This document shows positions 9,209 to 17,156 of a DNA stretch of 43,443 nucleotides, one piece after another. Position 1 is the first letter of the stretch; the number at the start of each line of letters is the position of its first letter. The position numbers were made by a program, and so were the translations under genes. The stretch comes from an uncultured Prevotellaceae bacterium (GTDB lineage: Bacteria; Bacteroidota; Bacteroidia; Bacteroidales; Bacteroidaceae): assembly GCA_947168045.1 (NCBI GenBank), contig CAMVKN010000027.1:1-43443 (forward strand). Reading direction: 5' to 3'. The notes beneath the pieces were generated by a model. It saw only the letters and a program-made list of their open reading frames with translations. It was not told the origin of the DNA and searched no databases.

Positions 9209-10843
9209 ATGAATAGGCAAAGAATACTTCTGACGGCCGTGTCGGCCGTCGTGCTCCTGGCCGCCATGCCTGCGGCTGGAGCCAAGAGCCACCATGACGA
9301 GAACAGTCAGCCCCACGAGCTGATGCAGACAGGCCAGTATGAACCCACCTGGGAGTCGCTGATGCGCCACCAGACACCCGAATGGTTCCGCGATGCGAAG
9401 TTCGGCATTTGGGCACACTGGGGGCCACAGTGCGTTGAGGGGTCAGGCGACTGGATGGCGCGCTCGCTCTACATGGAGGGCAGCCGCGAGTACCAGTACC
9501 ATGTGGAGAACTATGGGCACCCCTCAGAGGTGGGCTTCAAGGACATCCTGCCCCTGTTCAAGGCTGAGCGCTGGAACCCCGACGCGCTGGTGGAGCGTTA
9601 CAAGCGCTGCGGGGCCAAATATTTCTTCGTGCTGGGCAACCACCATGACAACTACGACCTGTGGGACTCGAAGTACCAGCCGTGGAACTCGAAGAACATC
9701 GGCCCCAAGCGCGACGTGCTGGCCGAGTGGGCTGCAGCAGCCAGGAAGGCGGGCCTGCCGCTGGGCATCTCGTTCCATGCCGACCACGCCTGGACATGGT
9801 ACGAGCCATCGCAGCGCTACGACCTGAAGGGCGACAAGGCTGGCGTGTACTACGACGGCAACCTGACCAAGGACGACGGCAAGGGCAAGTGGTGGGAAGG
9901 CATGGACCCGCAGATGCTCTACCAGCAGCAGCACCCGATGAGCCAGGGGTCGTGGGACAACAGACGCATACACAGCCAGTGGGACTGGAGCCACGGTGCC
10001 TGTCCGCCGTCACAAGCCTTTGTCAACAACTTCTTCGACCGCACCCTCGATGCCATCAACCGCTACGCACCCGACCTCATCTATTTCGATGACACGGTGC
10101 TGCCCTTCTATCCGCTGAACGACAGCGGGCTGCGCATCGTCACCCACCTGTACAACAAGAACCCGCGCGCCGTGGTGTTCGGCAAGATTCTCAGCGATGA
10201 GCAACGGCAGGCGCTGACATGGGACGTGGAGCGCGGAGCGCCCAACGAAATCATCAGCGAGCCCTGGCAGACGTGCAACTGCATCGGCGGCTGGCACTAC
10301 AACACCAGCATCTACGAGCGCAACGGTTACAAGACGGCGGCACAGGTGGTGCGCCAGCTGGTGGACATCGTGTCTAAGAACGGCAACCTGCTGCTCAACA
10401 TCCCCCTGCGCGCCGACGGCACCTACGATGAGAAGGAAGCCCTGTTCCTGGACGACCTGGAGGCGTGGATGACACAGAACGGCGAGAGCATCTTCGGCAC
10501 CCGTCCGTGGGTCGTCTTCGGCGAGGGCCCCGTGGCTGAGAAGGATATCAAGCTGAACGCCCAGGGATTCAACGACGGGCAGTTTGCCGACATGGACTAC
10601 CGCGACATCCGCTTCAACCAGACGAAGAAGTACCTATACGCCACGGCCATGAGCTGGCCCGAGGACGGCCGTCTCGTCATCAAGTCGCTAGCCAAGGGCA
10701 ACCCACACTTCAAGAAGTCCATCTCCAGCGTCTACCTGCTGGGCCACGGACGGCTGAAGGCTCGCCAGACCACGGAGGGCCTGACGGTGCAGCTGCCAGA
10801 GCCCTGCAACCAGATAGCTCCGGTGATAAGGATAGCCAAGTAG
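9209..10843 (+). CDS. Exported GH29 alpha-L-fucosidase
   Basis: The enzyme releases L-fucose from host or plant glycans. The protein has 544 residues with a signal peptide (about 1-24, MNRQRILLTAVSAVVLLAAM...). The GH29 domain is clear: WFRDAKFGIWAHWGPQ near residue 60, YFFVLGNHHDNYDLWDS, LGISFHADHAWTWY, and the nucleophile segment YFDDTVLPFY, where an aspartate after YF is the expected catalytic nucleophile. A C-terminal beta-sandwich follows (AMSWPEDGRLVIKSL). The family is retaining. Export suggests action in the periplasm or at the surface. There is no SusCD pair next to it, so it is not in a visible polysaccharide-utilisation locus. The stop is 36 bases before the PheC-like gene, so the two may share a transcript. 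Confidence 0.9.
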   Translation: MNRQRILLTAVSAVVLLAAMPAAGAKSHHDENSQPHELMQTGQYEPTWESLMRHQTPEWFRDAKFGIWAHWGPQCVEGSGDWMARSLYMEGSREYQYHVENYGHPSEVGFKDILPLFKAERWNPDALVERYKRCGAKYFFVLGNHHDNYDLWDSKYQPWNSKNIGPKRDVLAEWAAAARKAGLPLGISFHADHAWTWYEPSQRYDLKGDKAGVYYDGNLTKDDGKGKWWEGMDPQMLYQQQHPMSQGSWDNRRIHSQWDWSHGACPPSQAFVNNFFDRTLDAINRYAPDLIYFDDTVLPFYPLNDSGLRIVTHLYNKNPRAVVFGKILSDEQRQALTWDVERGAPNEIISEPWQTCNCIGGWHYNTSIYERNGYKTAAQVVRQLVDIVSKNGNLLLNIPLRADGTYDEKEALFLDDLEAWMTQNGESIFGTRPWVVFGEGPVAEKDIKLNAQGFNDGQFADMDYRDIRFNQTKKYLYATAMSWPEDGRLVIKSLAKGNPHFKKSISSVYLLGHGRLKARQTTEGLTVQLPEPCNQIAPVIRIAK

Positions 10844-10879
10844 TAATTAAAAATATTTCGTGCCATTTTGCACCCTACA

Positions 10880-11743
10880 ATGAAACACCTTACACTAAAA
10901 GCAAAAGAACAGCTGCTGACAGGCCTATGGATGCTGGCCGTCCTGCTGACACTGTGTGCTCCGACAGTCCTGACAGCATGCCACACGAGCGACAACACCT
11001 CAAATGACAGTCCCGTGGGCAGGAAGGTGGCCGAGATTACTGAACGCGGCACCCTGCTCGTAGGCACCACTGGCGACTACCGCCCGCTGTCGTTCTGCGA
11101 GCCTGAGACGGGCGAGTACTGGGGCTTTGGCATTGAGGTAGCCAAGGAGATAGCAGGTGCGCTGGGCGTCAAGACGGAGTTCGTCAGGACCTCATGGCCT
11201 ACGCTGACGGCAGATGTGCTGGCCGTGCCTCAGACCTTCGACCTGGCCATTGGCGGCATCACCATCACCGATGCCCGCCGTGAGACCATGCTGATGAGCG
11301 ACGGCTACCTGGCCAACGGCAAGACCATCCTGTGCAGAGCGGCCGAACGTGATCGATTCCACTCGCTGGCCGATATTGACAAGTCCGAGGTGCGCGTGAT
11401 GGTGAACCCCGGCGGACTGAACGAGAAGTTTGCAAACGAGAAGCTGACACGTGCCACCATCATCGTCCACCAGAAGAACGAGGAGATTCCCACGCTCATA
11501 GCTGAAGGCGAGGCCGACGTGATGATAACAGAGATAACGGAGGCACCCTACTATGTACAGACCGACACCCGCCTGGCGGCACCGCTGCTGAACGAGCCGT
11601 TCACTCATGGCGAGATTGGCGTGCTGATGCAGAAAGGACAGGAGGACTTGCTGCAGAGGGTGAACAGCACCATCAGGAGGATGAAGGCTGACGGCACCCT
11701 CCGCCGCCTGCACGAGAAGTATGGATTGGTGTATGCCTATTAG
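10880..11743 (+). CDS. PheC-like periplasmic lipoprotein (SBP-3 fold, possible cyclohexadienyl dehydratase)
   Basis: The protein has 287 residues. Its N-terminus ends in a lipobox-like VLTAC, suggesting a lipoprotein. The rest is a periplasmic binding protein type 3 fold. It matches Pseudomonas cyclohexadienyl dehydratase PheC in segment after segment from memory: LLVGTTGDYRPLSF, TSWPTLTADV, FDLAIGGITIT, VNPGGLNEKFAN, ATIIVHQKNEEI and ADVMITEITEA. PheC converts prephenate or arogenate to phenylpyruvate or phenylalanine in the periplasm. The glutamate of TEA corresponds to the residue I regard as catalytic in PheC. The alternative is an ordinary amino-acid-binding protein, but no ABC permease or ATPase is nearby. 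A BASS-type transporter follows 43 bases later. Confidence 0.7.
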   Translation: MKHLTLKAKEQLLTGLWMLAVLLTLCAPTVLTACHTSDNTSNDSPVGRKVAEITERGTLLVGTTGDYRPLSFCEPETGEYWGFGIEVAKEIAGALGVKTEFVRTSWPTLTADVLAVPQTFDLAIGGITITDARRETMLMSDGYLANGKTILCRAAERDRFHSLADIDKSEVRVMVNPGGLNEKFANEKLTRATIIVHQKNEEIPTLIAEGEADVMITEITEAPYYVQTDTRLAAPLLNEPFTHGEIGVLMQKGQEDLLQRVNSTIRRMKADGTLRRLHEKYGLVYAY

Positions 11744-11786
11744 CCAACGGCAAGGCTGAGGACAAGAAACTAACAGGAAAAGAAAC

Positions 11787-12707
11787 ATGAAAAGACTCTG
11801 TCACTACATATCTGAATACATGGGCCTACTGGTGCTCGTTGCAGCACTGCTGGCCCTGGCATTTCCCAGTTCGTTGCAACAAATACGCCCGATGGTCATC
11901 AACTACCTGCTTGGTGTGGTGATGTTCGGCATGGGACTGGCCCTGAACATTCAGGACTTCAAGATTGTATTCAGTCGCCCGAAGGATGTCATCACTGGCT
12001 GTCTGGCACAGTTCACCGTCATGCCGATGCTGGCATGGGCGCTGACCCGAGTGTTCCACCTTGACGAGGCACTGGCGCTGGGCGTGGTACTGGTAGGCTG
12101 CTGCCCTGGCGGCACCGCTTCCAATGTCATCACCTATCTGGCCAAGGGCGACCTCGCCCTCTCCGTGGGCATGACAAGCGTCTCGACCCTGCTGGCACCC
12201 TTCCTGACCCCGCTGCTGACATGGGCGTTGGCAGGCAAGAGTGTCCATGTAGATGTGGCGAGCATGTTCCTGAGCATACTGTGGGTGGTCATACTGCCCA
12301 TCGTCTTGGGCTTATTGGTCAAATGGCTCTGGCCTAAGCTGACGGAGAAAGCAACCGACTACCTCCCTGCGCTCTCGTCGATGGCCATCGCCTTCATTGT
12401 GGCCATCGTCATCTCAGCCAACGCTGACAAACTGCTGACTGGCGGTCTGCTGATAGTCGTAGTGGTCATGCTTCACAACATTTGCGGTCTGGGCTTTGGC
12501 TACCTGATTGGAAGGATGCTTGGACTGCCAGAACAAAAGAAGAAAGCCATATCCATCGAGGTGGGCATGCAGAACTCAGGCCTGGCAAGCAGTCTGGCAA
12601 CCATCCACTTCGCCGCCTATCCGCTGGCCACCATCCCCGGGGCCATCTTCAGTGTGTGGCACAACCTGTCCGGGGCTGCCATCGCCTATCTGTACCGAAG
12701 GCACTGA
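11787..12707 (+). CDS. BASS-family sodium-coupled transporter
   Basis: The protein has 306 residues with about ten hydrophobic segments. Family hallmarks are visible: MFGMGLALNIQDF, VLVGCCPGGTASNVITYLAKGD (the GG-TASN region of the sodium-binding crossover) and EVGMQNSGLASSLA (the second crossover, EVGMQN). Bacterial members of the bile acid:sodium symporter family move organic acids such as pantoate, keto acids or bile acids across the inner membrane. The position just after the PheC-like gene suggests the substrate could be an aromatic keto acid, but that is inference. It is followed by a YjbR-type gene after 37 bases. Confidence 0.88.
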   Translation: MKRLCHYISEYMGLLVLVAALLALAFPSSLQQIRPMVINYLLGVVMFGMGLALNIQDFKIVFSRPKDVITGCLAQFTVMPMLAWALTRVFHLDEALALGVVLVGCCPGGTASNVITYLAKGDLALSVGMTSVSTLLAPFLTPLLTWALAGKSVHVDVASMFLSILWVVILPIVLGLLVKWLWPKLTEKATDYLPALSSMAIAFIVAIVISANADKLLTGGLLIVVVVMLHNICGLGFGYLIGRMLGLPEQKKKAISIEVGMQNSGLASSLATIHFAAYPLATIPGAIFSVWHNLSGAAIAYLYRRH

Positions 12708-12744
12708 CACCGCCAGGTATGATGATTAACAACAAGTGAAGACC

Positions 12745-13104
12745 ATGAATATTGAAGACTATCGCGAGTATTGCCTGTCGTTAGGCGACGACATAGAAGA
12801 AAAGCTGCCGTTCCAGAAATTCAAGAGCGGGGAGGGCGTATTGGTATTCTATGTATCAGGCCACATGTTCTCGTTCTTCGACTGCAATGACTTCTCGGTC
12901 ATCTCGCTTAAATGCCAACCAGAACGCATTGACGATTTGAAGGCGCAGTATGATTGCATTGGCAATCCGTACAACGAATCGCCCAAGCACTGGATAGGCA
13001 TCAATCCTGACACTGCCCCTGCCGACCTGCTGAAGGAACTTACCCGGAACTCCTACGAGATAGTAAAAGCGAAGTACAGGAAAAGAACGACTGCCACTGT
13101 TTAA
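12745..13104 (+). CDS. MmcQ/YjbR family protein
   Basis: The protein has 119 residues. The start ATG 12745 is preferred over the in-frame GTG at 12736. The pattern EKLPFQKFKSGEGVLVFY, SFFDCNDFSVISLKCQPE, ESPKHWIGINP and LLKELTRNSYEIVKAK is that of the MmcQ/YjbR (CyaY-like fold) family, which is often annotated as DNA-binding without a settled function. It may be the last gene of the fucosidase-PheC-BASS run; a strong stem-loop lies 44 bases after the stop. Confidence 0.85.
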   Translation: MNIEDYREYCLSLGDDIEEKLPFQKFKSGEGVLVFYVSGHMFSFFDCNDFSVISLKCQPERIDDLKAQYDCIGNPYNESPKHWIGINPDTAPADLLKELTRNSYEIVKAKYRKRTTATV

Positions 13105-13147
13105 CCGAGTTTAAAGAATTGGCAGCATAGTTTAAGCGAGTTTAAAT

Positions 13148-13189
13148 TCTGTGCCAGATTGACTCCCGCGGTTGTCATTCTGGCACAGA
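13148..13189. terminator. 16-bp stem-loop between yjbR-like gene and hsp20
   Basis: TCTGTGCCAGATTGAC (13148-13163) pairs with GTCATTCTGGCACAGA (13174-13189) with one mismatch and a 10-base loop. There is no strong T-run after it. It could end the upstream transcript or act in the leader of hsp20. Confidence 0.5.
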
Positions 13190-13350
13190 GTCGTATTGTA
13201 GGCATGCACTTTGCATAATCCTTAGTGAGAGCCGAAGCAAACAAGCGGAGGCAATTAAAAAACACATAGAGCTCCTTGATAAGGGGCGGCTATCATGCAA
13301 AGATAAAAAACATTGTCTAACATTTAAAAGTATAATTGGAGGTATTGATT

Positions 13351-13776
13351 ATGTTGAACGGATTAATGAAAAGCAATGGTTGGTTCCCAACAATGTTTGA
13401 TGATTTCTTTAACACTGATTTCATGCCTCGTGCCAACAGTACAGCACCCGCAGTCAATGTCAAGGAGAGTGAGAAGGCCTACACGATGGAACTTGCAGCT
13501 CCAGGCATCAAGAAAGAATATTGCCGCGTAGCCATCAATGACGAGGGCAACCTCACCATCGCCATTGAGAACAAACAGGAACACAAGCATGAGGACAGTC
13601 ACCGTCACTACTTGCGCCGCGAGTTCAGCTACTCGAACTATGAGCAGAACTACGTGCTTCCTGACGATGTGGTTCGTGACAAGATTTCTGCCAAGGTGGA
13701 GGACGGCATCCTGACCATCACGATGCCGAAGACCGAGCCGAAGGAGAAGGTCACCAAGGCCATCGAGGTCTCGTAA
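13351..13776 (+). CDS. Small heat-shock protein Hsp20
   Basis: The protein has 141 residues and acts as an ATP-independent holdase for unfolding proteins in the cytoplasm. The start ATG 13351 is preceded by GGAGG at 13338-13342, one of the few good ribosome-binding sites here. An N-terminal arm (MFDDFFNTDFMPR) is followed by the alpha-crystallin domain (AVNVKESEKAYTMELAAPGI to VEDGILTITMPK) and an I/V-rich tail (KVTKAIEVS) in place of the usual IxI motif. It is a single gene with a terminator at 13802-13839. Its last ~35 coding bases and downstream sequence are repeated at 17998-18055. Confidence 0.93.
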   Translation: MLNGLMKSNGWFPTMFDDFFNTDFMPRANSTAPAVNVKESEKAYTMELAAPGIKKEYCRVAINDEGNLTIAIENKQEHKHEDSHRHYLRREFSYSNYEQNYVLPDDVVRDKISAKVEDGILTITMPKTEPKEKVTKAIEVS

Positions 13777-13801
13777 CGGACATTGATGAACCGCATAAAC
13801 C

Positions 13802-13843
13802 AGAAGTCCCGACCTGCAATCGTGCAAGCCGGGACTTCTTTTG
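13802..13843 (+). terminator. Terminator of hsp20
   Basis: AGAAGTCCCG (13802-13811) pairs with CGGGACTTCT (13830-13839) and is followed by TTT. It is a classical intrinsic terminator 25 bases after the hsp20 stop. Confidence 0.85.
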
Positions 13844-13888
13844 ACTTATGGCCGAGCCTGCTCGCGCTCATCAATCCAAAATGTTTGA

Positions 13889-14800
13889 TTACCCATTCTT
13901 CAGGTTCTGCTGACGAAATTCTGTGGGCGAGAGCCCCAAGTGCTCCCTGACGAACTTGCCGAAGAAAGAGAGGTTGGGGAAGTCAAGTTCATTACAGATT
14001 TCCTTGACCGTCTTGCTGCTGTAGCGCAGTTGCTGGCGGATGGTAGTGACGGTGGTCTCGTGGATGAGGTCAAGGGGGGCACGGCCCGACTCTTCCTTTA
14101 CGCACTTGGAGAGATATTTGGGCGTGACGTTCAGCATGTTGGCAAAGACCGACACGCTGCGCACACGCCCTTTCGACTCTGCCAAGAGAGCCATGAACTG
14201 ACGATAGATTTGGGTGGACTGACGGACGGAAGAGTCCTTCTCCATCGGCAGCGGTTCGCTTTCCGTCAGCTCGCCCCTGCGCCTGTCCACCAGCATCTGG
14301 AACTCCAGCACGAGGGCCTGGAACAGCAGCCGCACCACGTCGTGATGGAAACTGCCGTGCGAATCATGCGTCTTGGCCATCAGCAGGTGGCAGTAGTGGA
14401 CGATGCCCTGCCGCTCGCGCTCTGAGAGGGTGAAGAGCGGATGCTCCCGGACGTACTCCTGGTTCTGCCAGACGAACTTGTGGAGATAGAGCGAGCGGTC
14501 GATGGCCCGCTGGGCAAAAGCTATCACCTTTACATCGGCATTCTGGCTGAGCAGGATGTCGCTGATCACCAGGCCAGGCATATACACAAAGAGGTCGCCG
14601 GCTGCGAGGCGGTATTCCCGTCCCTCCACCACGCACTGCGCACGTCCCTCCATGCAGATGACGGCCATCGCGAAGGCCAGCGTCGTGTTCTCGTAGTCTG
14701 TCAGGTTCAGCCGCCTTACATCGTCTATCACCAGCAGGTCGCCATCCTTGTAGTCGAACAGGTGGTTCTTCCAGAGGTCGTCAAAGTCCAAATGTCTCAT
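13889..14800 (-). CDS. AraC-family transcriptional regulator
   Basis: The protein has 303 residues. An N-terminal cupin-like sensor domain (AQCVVEGREYRLAAGDLFVYMPG) is followed by a C-terminal AraC/XylS double helix-turn-helix from about residue 200: VRSVSVFANMLNVTPKYLSK and TVKEICNELDFPNLSFFGKF, ending in LGLSPTEFRQQN. A -7 box (TATCTTTG) at 14826-14819 excludes the longer TTG start, so ATG 14800 is used and the leader is very short. It lies downstream of and in the same direction as the efflux genes. Regulators placed like this in Bacteroidales often control the adjacent RND or MFS pump, but here the pump genes are damaged. Confidence 0.9.
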   Translation of the reverse strand: MRHLDFDDLWKNHLFDYKDGDLLVIDDVRRLNLTDYENTTLAFAMAVICMEGRAQCVVEGREYRLAAGDLFVYMPGLVISDILLSQNADVKVIAFAQRAIDRSLYLHKFVWQNQEYVREHPLFTLSERERQGIVHYCHLLMAKTHDSHGSFHHDVVRLLFQALVLEFQMLVDRRRGELTESEPLPMEKDSSVRQSTQIYRQFMALLAESKGRVRSVSVFANMLNVTPKYLSKCVKEESGRAPLDLIHETTVTTIRQQLRYSSKTVKEICNELDFPNLSFFGKFVREHLGLSPTEFRQQNLKNG

Positions 14801-14818
14801 ATCGTCGCAATTTGTCGG

Positions 14819-14826
14819 CAAAGATA
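14819..14826 (-). promoter_or_regulatory. -7 box of the araC-type gene
   Basis: TATCTTTG on the minus strand, 18 bases before the ATG at 14800. No good -33 TTG is seen. Confidence 0.5.
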
Positions 14827-14833
14827 CGAAAAA

Positions 14834-16495
14834 TTACGCATATTCGTCGCGATGATACGGGAAAAAGAGCACAAAGGCTATCGTTCCGACGAGCAGCCAG
14901 ATGGTGGTGCCCGTGATGTCGCGCATGGCAACGAGCGTGGCCTGCACGGTGATTTTGCCGCGCAGGGCGGTGGCAGAGAGTTGTTGTGCTTCGAGCGTGC
15001 TGCCGCCGCGTGCCTGACCCATGCGGCGCAGTCCGTAGTCGTAGGTGGCGGCCTGCAGATTTTCGTTGTCTGCGTTCTGTGCCAGCCGTTGGATATAGTG
15101 CTGCTGGCGCTCCTGCAGCCAGTTGCTGTAGAGCGACATGCCTGCCACGGGAGCCAGTGCGTTGCGGAAGAACAGGAAGATGAAGATGTAGGTGGTCATG
15201 TAGCGCACGGGCAAGTGTTTCATGCCCAGCGGCACCAGCATGGCGTAGGGGATGAACAGGCCGGCATAGTTGATGATGGTCACCAGCGCCATGTTTTCAA
15301 AGCAGCCCTCCGTCTGGTACTGGAAGTAGAGGTAGATGTCGGCGGCCAGTATCAGTCCAAAGCCCACGGCGAGAATCCATCGGAAGTGAATGCGTGCATA
15401 GGCCATAGCCGCAGCGATGACCAGTCCAATAACGCAGCCCACTATCGCCCATGCGGCCAGCATGCCGGCATCGAAGTTGCCAGCCTGTGTCGATAACTTG
15501 GCAAACGCCGAGACGAACATGCTGCATGAGAAGAGCACCATCAGCACCGTGAACAGCAGGGCCGAGAGCCACACGTTCTTCAGCGAGAGAATCTCCCAGT
15601 GGAGTCCCTCAACACGCCCTGACAGCCACAGGTAGCCTGCCGATGACACCAGCAGCACCACCACCGCCCAGAGGATGCGGGGCGACGAAAACCAGTCGAG
15701 CGTCTTGCCGCACACCAGGATATAGGTGAGCGAGGTCATCATCAGCGCGAGGCAGAGCACCAGCGGCATCTTCTTCCATTCCCACCGATAGGCTGTCTGC
15801 TTCTCCTCGTCGGGCATGGTGAACTTCACCAGCAGCAGGGCCACGAGTAGCATCACCATCACCACGTAGTAGGCATGCCGTCAAGTAGCGTGCCAGGCAT
15901 AGTAGGCCGTCAGCACATTACCTAGCTGTGCGATGATGAGCATCACCCCGTAGTAGCCCGCCATCTGCCACGAACGGGCATGCTCGGCTTTCTCGCGGTC
16001 TGCCAGGCTCGGTTCCTCGGTCAGCACAAACTGGCTCAGCGCATCAATGCCCATGCCGTATTTCACGAGGGTAAACGTGATGTTCATCATCAGCATCACG
16101 CGGAAGAAACCGATGACGAGACAGGCCGCGATGGTCACCACCACATTGTCGGTCACGGCTATCACCCCGTTCAGCGCCAGCAGTATCAGCATCGCCCGCA
16201 TGAAGAGATGCTTTACTCTGCGGATGGTCATCAGTCCTGCCATGAACGGTGCAAACAGCGCCATGCCGATGCTTGTGGCATAACTCGCCAGTTGGATGTC
16301 CTCGCTATGCACCCCCATGCCGCCCGCCATCTCCGCCATGTTGTTCATGTAGGCACCGCCTGAGAACGTCACGGGGAAGAACATCAGGAACAGCACCAGA
16401 CAGCCCAATGGCTTTGGCATCCACGAATAGAACGGATATGCCGCCCGCATCTTGTCATCCATCTGAGTGGCGGCAGCAATTTTTTCACTCTTCAT
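14834..16495 (-). pseudogene. DHA2-family (EmrB-like) drug exporter interrupted by an in-frame TGA
   Basis: Two open frames, 15881-16495 and 14834-15865, are in the same reading frame and are separated only by a TGA at 15883-15881 (…AYYAWHAT*RHAYYVVMVM…). Joined, they give about 550 residues with many hydrophobic segments, the size of a 14-helix DHA2 proton-driven exporter (EmrB type). Upstream part: KPLGCLVLFLMFFPVTFSGG, then loop and helices. Downstream part: MLLVALLLVKFT to IWLLVGTIAFVLFF. No frameshift is needed. The start overlaps the stop of the preceding fused gene (ATGA). With its partner genes also deleted, this is best read as a decaying pump. Sequencing error or readthrough cannot be excluded. 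Confidence 0.8.
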
Positions 16496-16520
16496 TCTTC
16501 ACTTTTCACTTTCACCTTAA
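16485..16520 (-). repeat. Heptamer-type array at the fused efflux gene/EmrB border
   Basis: On the minus strand GAAAGTGAAAAGTGAAGAAT and GAAGAGTGAAAA give GTGAARA-type units. They encode the KVKSEE end of the first gene and the MKSEK start of the next. The same KSEE ending is produced by the related repeat at the end of lptB. Confidence 0.6.
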
Positions 16521-16956
16521 TCTCGCACATCATGCCTGCAGCCAACCGCTGGTTGTCCTCATCGGTAAGTCCTTCGAAGTCAATGCGGACGGGCACGCGC
16601 TGTTGGATTTTCACGAAGTTGCCAGCTCCCTGTGCCGTCAGAGGCATCGAGCGCACCTTGCCCCATGTAGGTGCGTCGGGGAAGTCAGCACCCAGTAGCG
16701 TGCTTGTGGTCACGTTGACGGGGCGTTTCAGATAGTCGCCCGCCTGTAGTGTTCCATTTACCTGCGGCAACAGATTGGCCCGTGCCTGCGACACAGTGGT
16801 ACGTCCGGTCTCGATGCCGATGCGGGCATTCTTCAGACTGAGGTTCCGCTCGATGCCCATGCGGATGCACTCCTTCAGTCCACGCTCTGCCGTCTGGGCC
16901 GAGAGGGGGAGCAGTGCCATGAGCAGCAGTCCTAAAATTCCTTTTCTCGTGTTCAT
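16492..16956 (-). pseudogene. TolC/EmrA in-frame deletion fusion (efflux remnant)
   Basis: This 154-residue open frame is a chimera. Residues 1 to about 107 are the start of a TolC-type outer-membrane efflux protein: signal peptide, then GLKECIRMGIERNLSLKNA, SQARANLLPQVNG, YLKRPVNVTT and FPDAPTWGKVRSM. Residues from about 109 are the end of an EmrA/HlyD-type membrane fusion protein (GNFVKIQQRVPVRI, then LAAGMMCEIKVKV). A deletion near 16630-16650 has removed most of both genes and kept the frame. The product cannot form either channel or adaptor, so I treat it as a relic although it is still open. The stop overlaps the start of the EmrB-like gene. Confidence 0.8.
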
Positions 16957-16984
16957 ATTCGTTCGTTTTGTTGATTTCTGGGTG

Positions 16985-16992
16985 CAAAAGTA
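16985..16992 (-). promoter_or_regulatory. -7 box of the efflux remnant operon
   Basis: TACTTTTG on the minus strand, 28 bases before ATG 16956. It is a fair match to TAnnTTTG. Confidence 0.4.
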
Positions 16993-17112
16993 GTCGAAAT
17001 TCGCTTAGTGTTGGTGTTCTAAAACACTTCACAAGTCTGATATTTTGCTACCGGGTAGAAAATCGAAAACATCTTGGCAAGTTTAGGACACCAAAACATC
17101 GGGAAATAGCAT

Positions 17113-17120
17113 TACCTTTG
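17113..17120 (+). promoter_or_regulatory. -7 box of the MBL-fold hydrolase gene
   Basis: TACCTTTG, 36 bases before the ATG at 17157. A -33 TTG is not clear. The 200-base gap between this and the efflux remnant holds the two divergent promoters and nothing else I recognise. Confidence 0.5.
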
Positions 17121-17156
17121 CAGCAGATTTCAATAACAAGTATAAAAGGAAAGATT

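Noticed and set aside
10880..11743. Ordinary ABC amino-acid-binding protein
   Set aside because: Not excluded, but there is no permease or ATPase gene nearby and the PheC-specific blocks match better; kept as an alternative.
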